Shown in pieces: positions 1 to 8,619 of a stretch of DNA of 64,000 nt. The notes under the pieces are model-generated. The model saw only the letters and a list, made by a program, of their open reading frames with translations, made no database searches and had not been told where the DNA came from. How positions within the stretch are numbered: the stretch's first letter is position 1; each line of letters begins with the position of its first letter. The DNA comes from JAQBQB01 sp963846925 (lineage in GTDB: Bacteria > Gemmatimonadota > Gemmatimonadetes > Gemmatimonadales > Gemmatimonadaceae), in contig CAWJXW010000016.1 of the NCBI GenBank assembly GCA_963846925.1, forward strand, positions 441,813 through 505,812, given 5' to 3'. The position numbers and the translations under genes were made by a program.

Positions 1-54
1 CACGCCGCCCGTCCCTTCGAGCACGACCCCGTGTGCCGGCGGTCGATCGGTCAC
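1..54 (-). CDS. 5' end of a gene leaving the window, possibly RsgA GTPase (partial)
   Basis: Reading leftwards from a GTG at 54-52, 18 open codons run to the window edge and encode VTDRPPAHGVVLEGTGGV. The GTG overlaps the TGA of the neighbouring gene as GTGA, the coupling used repeatedly in this window, so a real start is likely. The GVVLEGTGGV segment resembles the first strand of the OB domain of the ribosome-maturation GTPase RsgA. That identification rests on about ten residues and is tentative. Confidence 0.4.
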   Translation of the reverse strand, partial: MTDRPPAHGVVLEGTGGV

Positions 55-458
55 GCGCTTTCGTCTCCGCCTTCGTCGCGCATCGCGTCCCACCATCGGC
101 GCGTCGTCTCCGTACCGCGCCGTTCGGCGATCAATCGATCGAGGAGCGCTTTCACTTCGTCGAGCGGCGTACGTCCCAGAGAATCGCGCGCGTCTTGCTC
201 GGTCGGGCCGAACGCGAGGTAGTCGCTTTCGACGTGGCCTTCCGGCGTTTGCGCGCCGATGCGCGCCCACTTGACGAAGAGAAAGAAGGCGCGCCACTCC
301 GAGCCGCTAGGCTCGGCCATGATCTCGACGCTGTATGAAAATCCGTCGCTCCCCTCGAACGCGGCCGGGCGGTCGTGGACGGCGGCGTATCCACCGATGG
401 TGGATTCGTCGCCCTTGCCGTGATCGGGGGGCCGATACCGCGCGTGCGACATCATCAT
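51..458 (-). CDS. Hypothetical protein, 135 aa
   Basis: I do not recognise this protein. It opens with three consecutive ATG codons (458, 455, 452), so the exact start is uncertain. There is no signal peptide or membrane segment, and the composition is that of a soluble cytoplasmic protein. The middle holds an aromatic patch (WRAFFLFVKWARIG) and the C-terminus is charged and probably helical (DEVKALLDRLIAERR). It overlaps the stop of the upstream proline dehydrogenase gene by a few bases and is followed by a GTGA-coupled gene, so it belongs to a compact minus-strand operon. No function is assigned. Confidence 0.7.
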   Translation of the reverse strand: MMMSHARYRPPDHGKGDESTIGGYAAVHDRPAAFEGSDGFSYSVEIMAEPSGSEWRAFFLFVKWARIGAQTPEGHVESDYLAFGPTEQDARDSLGRTPLDEVKALLDRLIAERRGTETTRRWWDAMRDEGGDESA

Positions 459-1396
459 CTCCGTCCCCCCTTACCGAACGCCTCGCGGATCACGTTGCCC
501 GTGATGAACGCCACGTTTGCCGGCCGCTCAGCCAGCCGACGCATGAGATATGGATACCACTGCGTGCCGAAGGGCACATAGACGCGCATTCGATATCCGT
601 CGCGCACGAGCTGCTCCTGCAGGTCGCGGCGGATGCCGTATAGCATCTGAAACTCGAATCGCGAGCGGTCGATCTGCTGCTCGTCGACATAGCGCTTGGC
701 GTCGTCGATGATCCGGGGGTCGTGCGTCGCGATGCCCGGATAGTTCCCCTTGTCCAGCAGCATGCGCATGCACAGGACATAGTTCCGGTCAACCTCTTCC
801 TTTTCGGGAAACGCCACGGACGCCGGCTCCTTGTACGCCCCCTTGCACAGGCGCACGCGGCAACCGAGCTGCACGGCGCGTTCCACGTCCGACCGCGTGC
901 GGTACAGGTAGCTCTGGAGCACGATCCCGACGTGATCCTTGTAGGCCGGGTAGAGGCGGTCCGCAAACAGATTCAGCGTGCGCTCCGTGTAGGCGCTCCC
1001 TTCCATGTCGAGCCGCACGAACGTGGAGAGCTCGCGCGCGCGGTCGAGGACGTCTTGCATCACCGAGATGCACAGCTCCTCCGAGATGTCGAGACCCATC
1101 GCCGTGAGCTTCAGCGACACGTTCGCGTCCAACTTCTTCTGGTGGATGCGGTCGAGGACAGCGAGGTACTGCGCTGCGGCCGCGCGCGCCTCGCGCTCGT
1201 TCGTCACGCTTTCGCCGAGCAGGTCGAGCGACGCCGTGATTCCTCTGGCGTTGAGCGCGGCTACGGCGGCGACGGCCTCGTCCAGCGTCTCTCCCGCCAC
1301 GAACCGCCTGGCAAATCGTTTCGCCAACCGGTTGTTGCGAACGAAGCGGAAGATCCGCGGCCGGTTGGAGAGGTACAGCAGGGTGGAACGGAGCAT
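455..1396 (-). CDS. Proline dehydrogenase (FAD-dependent, monofunctional)
   Basis: This 313-aa protein is the length of a stand-alone bacterial proline dehydrogenase, which oxidises L-proline to pyrroline-5-carboxylate and passes electrons to the respiratory chain. Family motifs of the TIM-barrel active site and FAD site are visible: RLCKGAYKEP, ATHDPRII, FEFQMLYGIRRDLQ and the C-terminal RVYVPFGTQWYPYLMRRLAE, which carries the substrate-binding arginines. I chose the ATG at 1396 because the protein then begins MLRSTLLYLSNRP and the codon overlaps the stop of the upstream M14 peptidase gene by one base. The open frame extends upstream but is only the shadow of that gene. The P5C dehydrogenase partner is not in the window. 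Confidence 0.93.
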   Translation of the reverse strand: MLRSTLLYLSNRPRIFRFVRNNRLAKRFARRFVAGETLDEAVAAVAALNARGITASLDLLGESVTNEREARAAAAQYLAVLDRIHQKKLDANVSLKLTAMGLDISEELCISVMQDVLDRARELSTFVRLDMEGSAYTERTLNLFADRLYPAYKDHVGIVLQSYLYRTRSDVERAVQLGCRVRLCKGAYKEPASVAFPEKEEVDRNYVLCMRMLLDKGNYPGIATHDPRIIDDAKRYVDEQQIDRSRFEFQMLYGIRRDLQEQLVRDGYRMRVYVPFGTQWYPYLMRRLAERPANVAFITGNVIREAFGKGGRR

Positions 1397-3240
1397 CAGT
1401 CGCGCGGCGCGCGAGACTTGAGCGTCACCGGCCTCGTGATGCGAACGATCGGAAAGTCGGCGTGCGCGGCGAGGATTCCGTCGAGGAACGACCACTGCGC
1501 CAGGCCGTCCTCCGATTCCGGCTCGAGCAGATAGAAGGCGGCGAGTCCCCGCGGTTGGCCGGCCCGCACGACGTAGCTCTGCGCGGGCAACGTGCGCGAT
1601 GCGGGAGCGCCCCACCGGCCCGTCACGTCCTTCATCATTCGCGACGTCTCGGAACGGCCGCGGTCGATCACGCTGTCCACGGCGAACGCCTGGACCGTGC
1701 CCGACGCGGGTGCGCTGAGCTGCTCGACGGCGATTCCATGGATCCGGAGTATCGGTAACAATGCGGCGGCCGTCGCGGAGTCGAACGCGTAGCCGAACGG
1801 GAGCGTCGAGGCGAGCGTCGGGGCGAACGTTGCCATCACCGGCATGGGCACGAGCTTCACCACGCCGAGCCGCTGTCGGTTGCCGAGGCCGGCCTCGCGC
1901 TTGGTCGAGTCGGTGAGCGGCACGACCTCTTCGACGCGGACGTCTTCCATTCGCGTCGTGTCCATCCGCGACTTGAGCGAGAGCAGCGGCGAGGTGCCGG
2001 GATGCGCGCCCCACGACGCCACCTTCGCGTCTCCGGCGGGGCCCAACGCCAGGATTTCGTGGCTGTGCTCGGCCGTGTACGACAGAATCTCGCTCACGAA
2101 GTCGTAGGTGGAGGCGACTCGTCGCGCGAATGGATCGTGCGAGAACGCCTCGCTCAGAATGGCGATGCGATTTCGCAAGCCGTAGTAGTTGGTTCCATAG
2201 CGGGCGAGCGATTCGTAGGTCGAGAACGCCCAACCCTTCGATGGGATCGAGTCGACGATCATCTGCTCGAGGCCGGGGCCTCGGCCGCCGCCTCCTCCGC
2301 CCGCGAATCCGCCGCCGCCGGCACCACGGCCTGCCCCGCGCCCGGCGCTGTCCGGCGGGGCGCCGCGGCGACCTCCACCGCGCTGGCCGCGGACCACGTC
2401 CGTTCGGCTGAAGTCGCCGTAGTCCTGCACGTAGAAGCCTTCACGGTCGAGCATCCGTTTGCGGATGTCGGCCACCATGTGGGTGGAGTACCCGAGCACG
2501 TTGACGGCGGTCGGCGTGAGCGGCGGCGCGTAGGTCAGCGCGTAGCCGTGGATGCTGCCGTCGGTCGTGTGCAGATCCATGAACAGATCCGGATTCCACG
2601 CGTTGAGCATCGCGAACGCGCCCTTGGTCTCCGGCGCGTCGGCGCCGATGTAGTCGCGATTGAGATTCCAACCGGACGCGTTTTGTCTGGTGCCAACCTG
2701 CTCCGGGCCGTTCTGGGCGCCGCGGTTGCGCGCCTGCGGCCCCCACTTCTCGTTGCCGTCGGCGTTGTAGATCGGCTGCACGATGAGCACGATCGAGTCG
2801 AGCACGTTCTTGTGCTTGTCGAACAGGAGGTCGCGCAGAAGCGATTGCATCGCTTCTTTGCCTTCGACCTCGCCGGCGTGGATGTTCGCCTGGATGTAGG
2901 CGATCGGTCGGCCGAGCCGCCGCGCCTCCTCGGGCGTCGTGACGAGCGGACGAGAAGCGATCACGTACGGCAACTGGCGTCCTTCGATCGTCTTGCCGAT
3001 CGAACCGGTCGCGATCTTGGCGCCGAGCGTTTTCAGCGAATCGATAAACGCGACGACGTCGTCGTAGTGCGACGTCTCGGTGAAGTTCGTGCGTTCGGCG
3101 CGCGTGAGCGGCCGCTTTCCGGCGAAGCTCTCGAGCGTGTACTTACTCTTGGTGGGAATGCTGTAGTTGTCGACCTGCTGAGCGGCGCAGGGCCAGGCGG
3201 AGAGAACCAGCACGACCCCGATCGACGCGGCACGACGCAT
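1396..3240 (-). CDS. Secreted M14-family zinc carboxypeptidase with Gly/Arg-rich insertion
   Basis: The 614-aa precursor has a Sec signal peptide (cleavage near residue 20, after CAA) and a peptidase M14 domain. Zinc ligands are visible as H121 and E124 in NIHAGEVEGKEA and H224 in MDLHTTDG, with a probable catalytic glutamate E363 in ILSEAFSHDP. The substrate arginine/asparagine region (GWNLNRDY) is also present. Residues about 284-322 form a low-complexity Gly/Arg/Ala insertion that splits the catalytic domain, which is unusual for M14. The C-terminal 200 residues are less recognisable. It probably trims peptides outside the cytoplasm. Its stop overlaps the start of the proline dehydrogenase gene, which fits a peptide/proline-use operon. 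Confidence 0.9.
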   Translation of the reverse strand: MRRAASIGVVLVLSAWPCAAQQVDNYSIPTKSKYTLESFAGKRPLTRAERTNFTETSHYDDVVAFIDSLKTLGAKIATGSIGKTIEGRQLPYVIASRPLVTTPEEARRLGRPIAYIQANIHAGEVEGKEAMQSLLRDLLFDKHKNVLDSIVLIVQPIYNADGNEKWGPQARNRGAQNGPEQVGTRQNASGWNLNRDYIGADAPETKGAFAMLNAWNPDLFMDLHTTDGSIHGYALTYAPPLTPTAVNVLGYSTHMVADIRKRMLDREGFYVQDYGDFSRTDVVRGQRGGGRRGAPPDSAGRGAGRGAGGGGFAGGGGGGRGPGLEQMIVDSIPSKGWAFSTYESLARYGTNYYGLRNRIAILSEAFSHDPFARRVASTYDFVSEILSYTAEHSHEILALGPAGDAKVASWGAHPGTSPLLSLKSRMDTTRMEDVRVEEVVPLTDSTKREAGLGNRQRLGVVKLVPMPVMATFAPTLASTLPFGYAFDSATAAALLPILRIHGIAVEQLSAPASGTVQAFAVDSVIDRGRSETSRMMKDVTGRWGAPASRTLPAQSYVVRAGQPRGLAAFYLLEPESEDGLAQWSFLDGILAAHADFPIVRITRPVTLKSRAPRD

Positions 3241-3305
3241 GAAGAAAACCCCGGCGCTTTGGACGGGGAATTGTACCCGATCGAGTCGCCGCGACGCTAC
3301 TCTGA

Positions 3306-3929
3306 CTACTGTGACGGCTTGCCCGTGGTCGCGCCGCGCTGGAGCAGTCCGCGCGCGCGCGTCTGCGCGGCGACGGTCGGGTCGGCGCCGTGGTCGGTGT
3401 CCGCGCGCACGTTGCGCTGAAAGAGCGCGAACTCGGAGTCCTTCACGCCCGACTTCTCGAGTTGGATGACGAGATTCGTCGCCGTGGTCACTTCGATCTG
3501 CCGTCCAATCAAATCGGTGAGCACCGCGAGCGGCATCGTGACGGGGCGCTTGCCCCCGGCCGCCTTCACGCGCGCCAGGTCACGATCGGAGACGCCGGCC
3601 TCGAACGCCGCGGAAGCCGCTTTGATCTCGTCGGGCGTGGCGTTCGATCCCAACACGGCCCGCGCCGCCGTCATGCGCACGCGAAGCTGCTGCACCGCGG
3701 TCACGATCTTGGTGCCGTCGGAGCCCTTGGCCGCGCCCTCGAGCGCCTTGTCGACGAGCGGCGCGGTTGGCAGCTTGGCGGCGCGCGCCGAGTCCACGAT
3801 CGCGTTGACCGCGACGGAGGTCGGCTTGTCGAGCCTCGCGATCAGTCGCGGGTCCGGCCCTGCGCTCTGCGCCGTGAGGGCTCGCGCGACGAGCGAGAGC
3901 ACCGTCACGGTGCGCAGGGACCTCGTCAT
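3306..3929 (-). CDS. Secreted hypothetical protein, 207 aa (third gene of ECF sigma operon)
   Basis: The protein starts MTRSLRTVTVLSLVARALTA, a typical signal peptide, and the rest is Ala/Lys/Asp-rich and largely helical with no motif I recognise. The ATG at 3929 overlaps the stop of the CBM48 gene as ATGA, so the two are translationally coupled. Position after sigma factor and putative anti-sigma genes suggests an envelope role under the same control. The sequence itself gives no biochemical function. Confidence 0.75.
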   Translation of the reverse strand: MTRSLRTVTVLSLVARALTAQSAGPDPRLIARLDKPTSVAVNAIVDSARAAKLPTAPLVDKALEGAAKGSDGTKIVTAVQQLRVRMTAARAVLGSNATPDEIKAASAAFEAGVSDRDLARVKAAGGKRPVTMPLAVLTDLIGRQIEVTTATNLVIQLEKSGVKDSEFALFQRNVRADTDHGADPTVAAQTRARGLLQRGATTGKPSQ

Positions 3930-4516
3930 TCTTGCGGAACGACGATCGCCGAGTTCGGGACCCCGTAGTCGTTGTCCACGACGCGCGGCGCGGTGGGATC
4001 GGTGACCCACACGCTGTCGTCGACGACGAACGAATAACGATGGTGGCCGACGGGAACCGGCGCCGTCACCGACCACACGCCGCCGCCGCGATGCTGCGCT
4101 TGATAGGCGGCGTGCTGCGCGTCCCACCCGTTGAAGTCGCCCACGACCGCGACCTTCTTCGCGTCCGGGGCCACGAGCACGAACTGCACACGCTGGGGCG
4201 CCGGCTTCATCTGCGCTGGGAAGAGCGCGCTGGCGATCGGCTTGGCCGCGCGATCGACGTCCACGACGAAATGCAATGCGCCGAGCACGGCGAACAGCGT
4301 GACGGATGCGGCGAGCAATCCCCACGTCAGCGGAATCAGCGTGACCGTGCGCGGCGTCGTGAGCCGCGCCCACAACTTGAGCCGCTCGTGACCGGGCAGC
4401 CGGCGCACCGCCGCCATCACCCGAGCGTCGAACGACGCGCTCAGGCGCACGGGCGCGCGCAAGGCCCGCGCGATCTGGCTCATCTTCACATCGTCATCAG
4501 ACACTGTGCACCTCAC
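3926..4516 (-). CDS. Membrane-anchored CBM48 (glycogen-binding/isoamylase-N) protein, putative anti-sigma or sensor
   Basis: Layout seen in the sequence: about 59 N-terminal residues predicted cytoplasmic, with an amphipathic stretch around SFDARVMAAVRRL. One membrane segment follows at about 60-84, then an E-set CBM48 domain at about 108-194 with the signature VAVVGDFNGWD. CBM48 domains bind alpha-glucans or act as scaffolds. The gene overlaps the ECF sigma gene by 20 nt from a GTG at 4516. A second GTG at 4504 and an ATG at 4483 are alternative starts. Topology and coupling match an anti-sigma factor whose outside domain carries a carbohydrate-binding fold. No zinc-finger HCC motif is visible. 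The anti-sigma role is inference. Confidence 0.82.
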   Translation of the reverse strand: MRCTVSDDDVKMSQIARALRAPVRLSASFDARVMAAVRRLPGHERLKLWARLTTPRTVTLIPLTWGLLAASVTLFAVLGALHFVVDVDRAAKPIASALFPAQMKPAPQRVQFVLVAPDAKKVAVVGDFNGWDAQHAAYQAQHRGGGVWSVTAPVPVGHHRYSFVVDDSVWVTDPTAPRVVDNDYGVPNSAIVVPQE

Positions 4517-5075
4517 TCAGCAGCTCGCGCAGGCGTTCGCACGCGCGCATTACCCGCATCTTGAGCGCCGAAACACCGACGCCTGTGAGCTGCGACATCT
4601 CGTCGTAGCCTAGTTCTTCCACGTACTTCAACAGAAACGCTTCGCGTTGATCGGGACGCAATTGCTGCAACGCGCGATCGATTTCTTCACGCCAGGCGGT
4701 CTGCTCGGCCGGATGTTCTTCCGAGGCGCCGAGCAGCGCCGTCTCGTCCGCCACGAACGTCCGCGCCCGTCGTCCCCGCCGTGCCCCGACGGTCCGGCAC
4801 CGGTTGACCAGAATACGGAACAACCAGGCCCCGAATCGCTCGGGATCCTCGCACTGCGGCAACGATCGGTACGCCCGCGTGAACGCATCCTGCAGCGCCT
4901 CTTCGGCGTCCTCGCGGTTGTCGAGCATGTGAAACGCGTATCGGGCATACCGGTCGCGATACCGCTCGACCAGCGTACCGAACGCTTCCACATCGCCGCG
5001 CAACACGTGGGATACGACAACTGCGTCCGAACTAGCTTCCACGTCGAATGACCTGCGGTGGTCGGAGAGGGTCAC
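4497..5075 (-). CDS. ECF-type RNA polymerase sigma factor (first of three)
   Basis: The 192-aa protein has the two ECF domains. Sigma region 2 includes NREDAEEALQDAFTRAYRSL and region 4 ends in a helix-turn-helix YDEMSQLTGVGVSALKMRVM. Family knowledge says such proteins redirect RNA polymerase to a small regulon and are held by a co-encoded anti-sigma factor. Here the next gene overlaps the sigma stop by 20 nt and encodes a single-pass membrane protein. The 74 nt upstream (5076-5149) hold the promoter region, in which I see no convincing consensus. Confidence 0.92.
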   Translation of the reverse strand: MTLSDHRRSFDVEASSDAVVVSHVLRGDVEAFGTLVERYRDRYARYAFHMLDNREDAEEALQDAFTRAYRSLPQCEDPERFGAWLFRILVNRCRTVGARRGRRARTFVADETALLGASEEHPAEQTAWREEIDRALQQLRPDQREAFLLKYVEELGYDEMSQLTGVGVSALKMRVMRACERLRELLSEVHSV

Positions 5076-5149
5076 AATTGCTGTACGTCAGTGTGAATAA
5101 ACCACTTGCGATCGGCGTCGGACGAAGAAATCTGAGCGCCACCTCAATT

Positions 5150-7297
5150 CTACCGCGAGCCGGTGTAAAAGCTCCGTCCCGCCGCGGCCATGTCGATCAG
5201 AAGCCTCGCGGGGTCGAATCGCTTGGGGAAGCGGATGTTGAGATCCTCCAACCGTTCTACGATCCGACTCACGCCGGCGCTGTCCATGTAACGGAACGGT
5301 CCGCCTCGAAATGGCGGGAACCCGACCCCGAACACCGCCCCGATGTCGCCGTCGCGCGGCGATCGAAGAATCCCTTCCTCCAGGCACCGCGCGGCCTCGT
5401 TCAGCATCGCCAACACGCAGCGGTCGGCGATCTCTGCCTTGTCGATCGGCCGACGCTCGCCGCCAATGACCTCGTACACGCTCTGATCGACCGGCCCCTT
5501 TTCGCCGGTCGCCGCGTATCGATAGAAGCCGCTCGATCCCTTTCGTCCGGTGCGCCCCGCGACGACCACGCGCCGCATCGACTCCGGCGGCGTCATTCGG
5601 ACGCCGAACGCTTCCGACAACACCGAAGCGACTCGTCCTCCGACGTCGATCCCCACTTCGTCGAGCAGCGTGATGGGCCCCACCGGAAATCCGAAATCGA
5701 CCAGCGCTTCGTCGACCGCTTCGACGGCGGCGCCCTCGTCGAGCAACCGGCCCGCCTCGCTCATGTACGCCGACAGCGTTCGAGTCGTGTAGAAACCCGG
5801 CCCGTCGTTCACGACGATGACCGTCTTGCCGAGTCGCTTGCCGTAGGCGACAGCCGTGACCGCCGCCTGCCGCGACGTCGCGGGCGTCACGACGATCTCG
5901 AGCAGCGGCATGCGATGCACCGGCGAGAAGAAGTGCATTCCGAGCACGCGCTCGGGGTGGCGCGCCGCTTCGGCGATGCGCGAGATCGGAATCGTGCTCG
6001 TGTTCGACGCGTATACCGCGGCCGGGTCGAGCAACGGCTCGACCTCGGCGAGAACCTCGCGCTTGAGACCGAGATCCTCGAACACCGCCTCGATCACCAG
6101 GTCCACCGCCTCGAAGCCGGAGTAGTTGGTCGTCGCGCCGACGAGGCTCATCGCATCGTCGAGTTGTTGCGGCGTGATCTGGCGGCGCGCAACACGCTCC
6201 TGCACGACGCCGCGGATGGCCGCCAGTCCGTGCCCTATGCGCGCCGTGTCGGTATCCTTGAGCCGAACCAGGGTTCCGTGCTGCACCGCGACCGACGTGA
6301 TGCCCGCCCCCATGAAGCCGGCGCCGAGCACGGCGAGCCGGTCGATCTCGCGCGGTTGAGGCGCCGGCTCCGGGACGCCGGGATCGTTCTTCAACGCGTT
6401 GCTGGCGAAGAACAGGAACACGAGCTGGCGCGAGACCTCGGTCGCCGCCATCTCGCCGAAGTGGCGGGCTTCCTCGGCGAATCCGTCGCCGTTGCCCCCG
6501 CTCGAGTAGCCGGCGATCACGGCGTCGAGCGCGGCGAGCGGCGCGGGATAGTGGCCGTGCGTCTTCTCGATCACACTCTGGCGGGCCTTCTTGAACACCA
6601 CGCCGCGGCCGATCGAATTGCTCTCCAGCAGCAGACTCGCCGGACCGGCGGCACGGCGCCGCGGCGGTCGGAGCGTTCCGCTGGCGATCGCGCGGGCACG
6701 CCCGAGCGCGACGTCGCCCAGAATCGACGGATGCACCATCTCGTCGACGAGGCCCATCTGGAGCGCGCGCCTCGCCCGGATCGTCTTCCCGGTGAGAATC
6801 ATGTCCAGGGCCGCCTGGAGTCCCACACGGCGCGGAAGCCGCTGCGTGCCGCCCATGCCGGGGATGAGCCCGAGCTGCACTTCCGGCGCGGCGAACGTCG
6901 TCTGCGGATGGTCCGTGCAGAGGCGGTAGCGGCAGGCCAGCGCGACCTCGAGACCGCCGCCGAGGCAGGCACCGTGGATCGCGGCGACGACGGGGACGCG
7001 CAGCGTCTCCATCCGGTTCAGAAGGTCCTGGCCGGTGCGGCTGAGGCGCTCCGCGTCGGCCGCCGACCGGAGCTCGACGAACTGCTCGATGTCGGCGCCC
7101 GCGATGAAGCCGTCGCGTTTGCCGGAGATCAATACGATCGCTTGAATGAGCGTGTCTTCATCGACGCGGCGGAACGCGTTCTCGAACTCGTCGACGAGCT
7201 CGACGCCGAGCGTGTTCACAGGATGCTCCGGGCGATCGATCGTGACGATGAGGACGTCGTCGATCAGCTCCGTGGTGAGGGCGGTCGGCGAGGTCAT
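5150..7297 (-). CDS. fadJ: Fatty-acid oxidation complex alpha subunit (enoyl-CoA hydratase / 3-hydroxyacyl-CoA dehydrogenase)
   Basis: The 715-aa protein fuses an N-terminal crotonase domain to a 3-hydroxyacyl-CoA dehydrogenase. The crotonase part has the oxyanion-hole motifs FIAGADIEQF and HGACLGGGLEVALACRYR. The dehydrogenase part starts with the NAD motif LGAGFMGAGI and includes NTSTIPI and GMHFFSPVHRMPLLEIV, then duplicated C-terminal helical domains. It hydrates trans-2-enoyl-CoA and oxidises the L-3-hydroxyacyl-CoA product. The ATG at 7297 overlaps the thiolase stop as ATGA, giving a fadI-fadJ order typical of FadIJ rather than FadBA. The open frame upstream of 7297 is thiolase shadow. 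Confidence 0.93.
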   Translation of the reverse strand: MTSPTALTTELIDDVLIVTIDRPEHPVNTLGVELVDEFENAFRRVDEDTLIQAIVLISGKRDGFIAGADIEQFVELRSAADAERLSRTGQDLLNRMETLRVPVVAAIHGACLGGGLEVALACRYRLCTDHPQTTFAAPEVQLGLIPGMGGTQRLPRRVGLQAALDMILTGKTIRARRALQMGLVDEMVHPSILGDVALGRARAIASGTLRPPRRRAAGPASLLLESNSIGRGVVFKKARQSVIEKTHGHYPAPLAALDAVIAGYSSGGNGDGFAEEARHFGEMAATEVSRQLVFLFFASNALKNDPGVPEPAPQPREIDRLAVLGAGFMGAGITSVAVQHGTLVRLKDTDTARIGHGLAAIRGVVQERVARRQITPQQLDDAMSLVGATTNYSGFEAVDLVIEAVFEDLGLKREVLAEVEPLLDPAAVYASNTSTIPISRIAEAARHPERVLGMHFFSPVHRMPLLEIVVTPATSRQAAVTAVAYGKRLGKTVIVVNDGPGFYTTRTLSAYMSEAGRLLDEGAAVEAVDEALVDFGFPVGPITLLDEVGIDVGGRVASVLSEAFGVRMTPPESMRRVVVAGRTGRKGSSGFYRYAATGEKGPVDQSVYEVIGGERRPIDKAEIADRCVLAMLNEAARCLEEGILRSPRDGDIGAVFGVGFPPFRGGPFRYMDSAGVSRIVERLEDLNIRFPKRFDPARLLIDMAAAGRSFYTGSR

Positions 7298-8592
7298 GCG
7301 CGTTCCACGACCATCGCGTGGCCGAGCCCGCCCGCGGCGCACACCGTCATGAGCCCGAACTGTCCGCCGCGCCGCGTCAGCTCGTTGACCAACGTCGTGA
7401 GAATGCGCCCGCCGGTCGCGCCGAACGGATGCCCGATGGCGACGGACCCGCCCATCACGTTCAGCTTCGCGCGATCCACCTCGCCGACGGGATCGGCGAA
7501 CCCGGCGCGGTCAGCCCATTCGTACGACATGAACCCGGCGAGGTTGCACAACACCTGAGCCGCGAACGCCTCGTGCATCTCGACGAGATCCATGTCGGCG
7601 AGGGTCAGGCCGGCGCGCTGCAGCGCGAGCGGCGCGGCGAGCACCGGCGCCATGAGAAGTTGGTCGGCCGGGTCGACCGCCGCATACGCGTACGACCGGA
7701 TGAACGCGAGCGGCCGATAGCCGAGCGTCCGCGAGCGCTCTTCGCTCATCAGCAGCACGGCGCTCGCGCCGTCGGAAAGTGGCGACGAGTTCCCCGCCGT
7801 CACCGAGCCATAGCGCTTGTCGAACACCGGCTTGAGCGCGGCGAGCGCGTCGATCGACGTATCGGTTCGAATTCCGTTGTCCGAGGCGAGCGAGTCGGTG
7901 TACCGCGGCGGCACGTACACCGGAAAGATCTCCGCGGTGAGACGTCCGTCCTCGGTCGCCGCCGCGGCGAGCCGGTGCGACCGGAGCGCGAACTGATCCT
8001 GCGCCTCGCGAGAGATGTGGTTGATCTTGGCCATCTTCTCCGCCGACTGGCCCATCGTCTCCCCCGTGGACGGCTCGGCGATCGCCGGAGTGATCGGCAC
8101 GAGGTCGCGCGGCCGGATCGACCCGACGATGCGAAGCTTGGCGGCGGGGTTCTTGGCGCGCGAGAGCGCCACGAGCTTCTCCGACATCGAGGCCGAATGC
8201 AGAATCGGCACGTGGGAGAGCGACTCCGCGCCTCCGGCGATCACGACGTCGTGATATCCGAGAAGAATCTGATCGGCCGCGTCGGTGATCGCCTGGTTCG
8301 CCGACGCGCAGGCGCGGCTCACCGTGTACGCCTCGCAGTTCCGCGGCAGCATCGGCATCAGCGATATCTCGCGCGCGATGTTCGGCGCGGTGACGGCCGG
8401 CACGACGGTCCCGTAGACGATGCCCTCGACGAGCCTTCCTTCCAGGCTCGTGCGCTGAATGAGCTCGGCGACGGCCAGCTTGCCAAGCTCGATCGCGGTG
8501 AGCCCTTTGAGCACCGTGCCCGCGCGAGCGAACGGCGTGCGGACACCGGCGATGATTGCGACGCGGCGGCCAGACGCACCGAGTGCTGGCAT
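7294..8592 (-). CDS. fadI: Acetyl-CoA acyltransferase (3-ketoacyl-CoA thiolase)
   Basis: The 432-aa thiolase has the nucleophilic cysteine near residue 95 (SRACASANQAI), the histidine motif NVMGGSVAIGHPFGATGGRI and the C-terminal cysteine motif TVCAAGGLGHAMVVE. It performs the thiolytic last step of beta-oxidation on the product of the coupled downstream gene. I chose the ATG at 8592 because MPALGASGRRVAIIAGVRTPF is the normal thiolase N-terminus. The reading frame continues upstream only as antisense of glpD. The start lies 27 bp from the divergent glpD start, so both promoters must overlap or lie inside the opposite gene. Confidence 0.93.
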   Translation of the reverse strand: MPALGASGRRVAIIAGVRTPFARAGTVLKGLTAIELGKLAVAELIQRTSLEGRLVEGIVYGTVVPAVTAPNIAREISLMPMLPRNCEAYTVSRACASANQAITDAADQILLGYHDVVIAGGAESLSHVPILHSASMSEKLVALSRAKNPAAKLRIVGSIRPRDLVPITPAIAEPSTGETMGQSAEKMAKINHISREAQDQFALRSHRLAAAATEDGRLTAEIFPVYVPPRYTDSLASDNGIRTDTSIDALAALKPVFDKRYGSVTAGNSSPLSDGASAVLLMSEERSRTLGYRPLAFIRSYAYAAVDPADQLLMAPVLAAPLALQRAGLTLADMDLVEMHEAFAAQVLCNLAGFMSYEWADRAGFADPVGEVDRAKLNVMGGSVAIGHPFGATGGRILTTLVNELTRRGGQFGLMTVCAAGGLGHAMVVERA

Positions 8593-8619
8593 GCTGGAAA
8601 CTCGCTTACCTTTGATCCA

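Noticed and set aside
455..2233. 592-aa open frame extending proline dehydrogenase upstream
   Set aside because: The part before 1396 is Arg-rich antisense-like sequence in the frame opposite codon positions of the M14 peptidase and matches no domain. The true start is the coupled ATG at 1396.
5048..7558. 836-aa plus-strand open frame opposite fadJ
   Set aside because: Composition is dominated by Arg/His/Asp, with no domain. It is the usual long shadow frame of a high-GC gene on the other strand.
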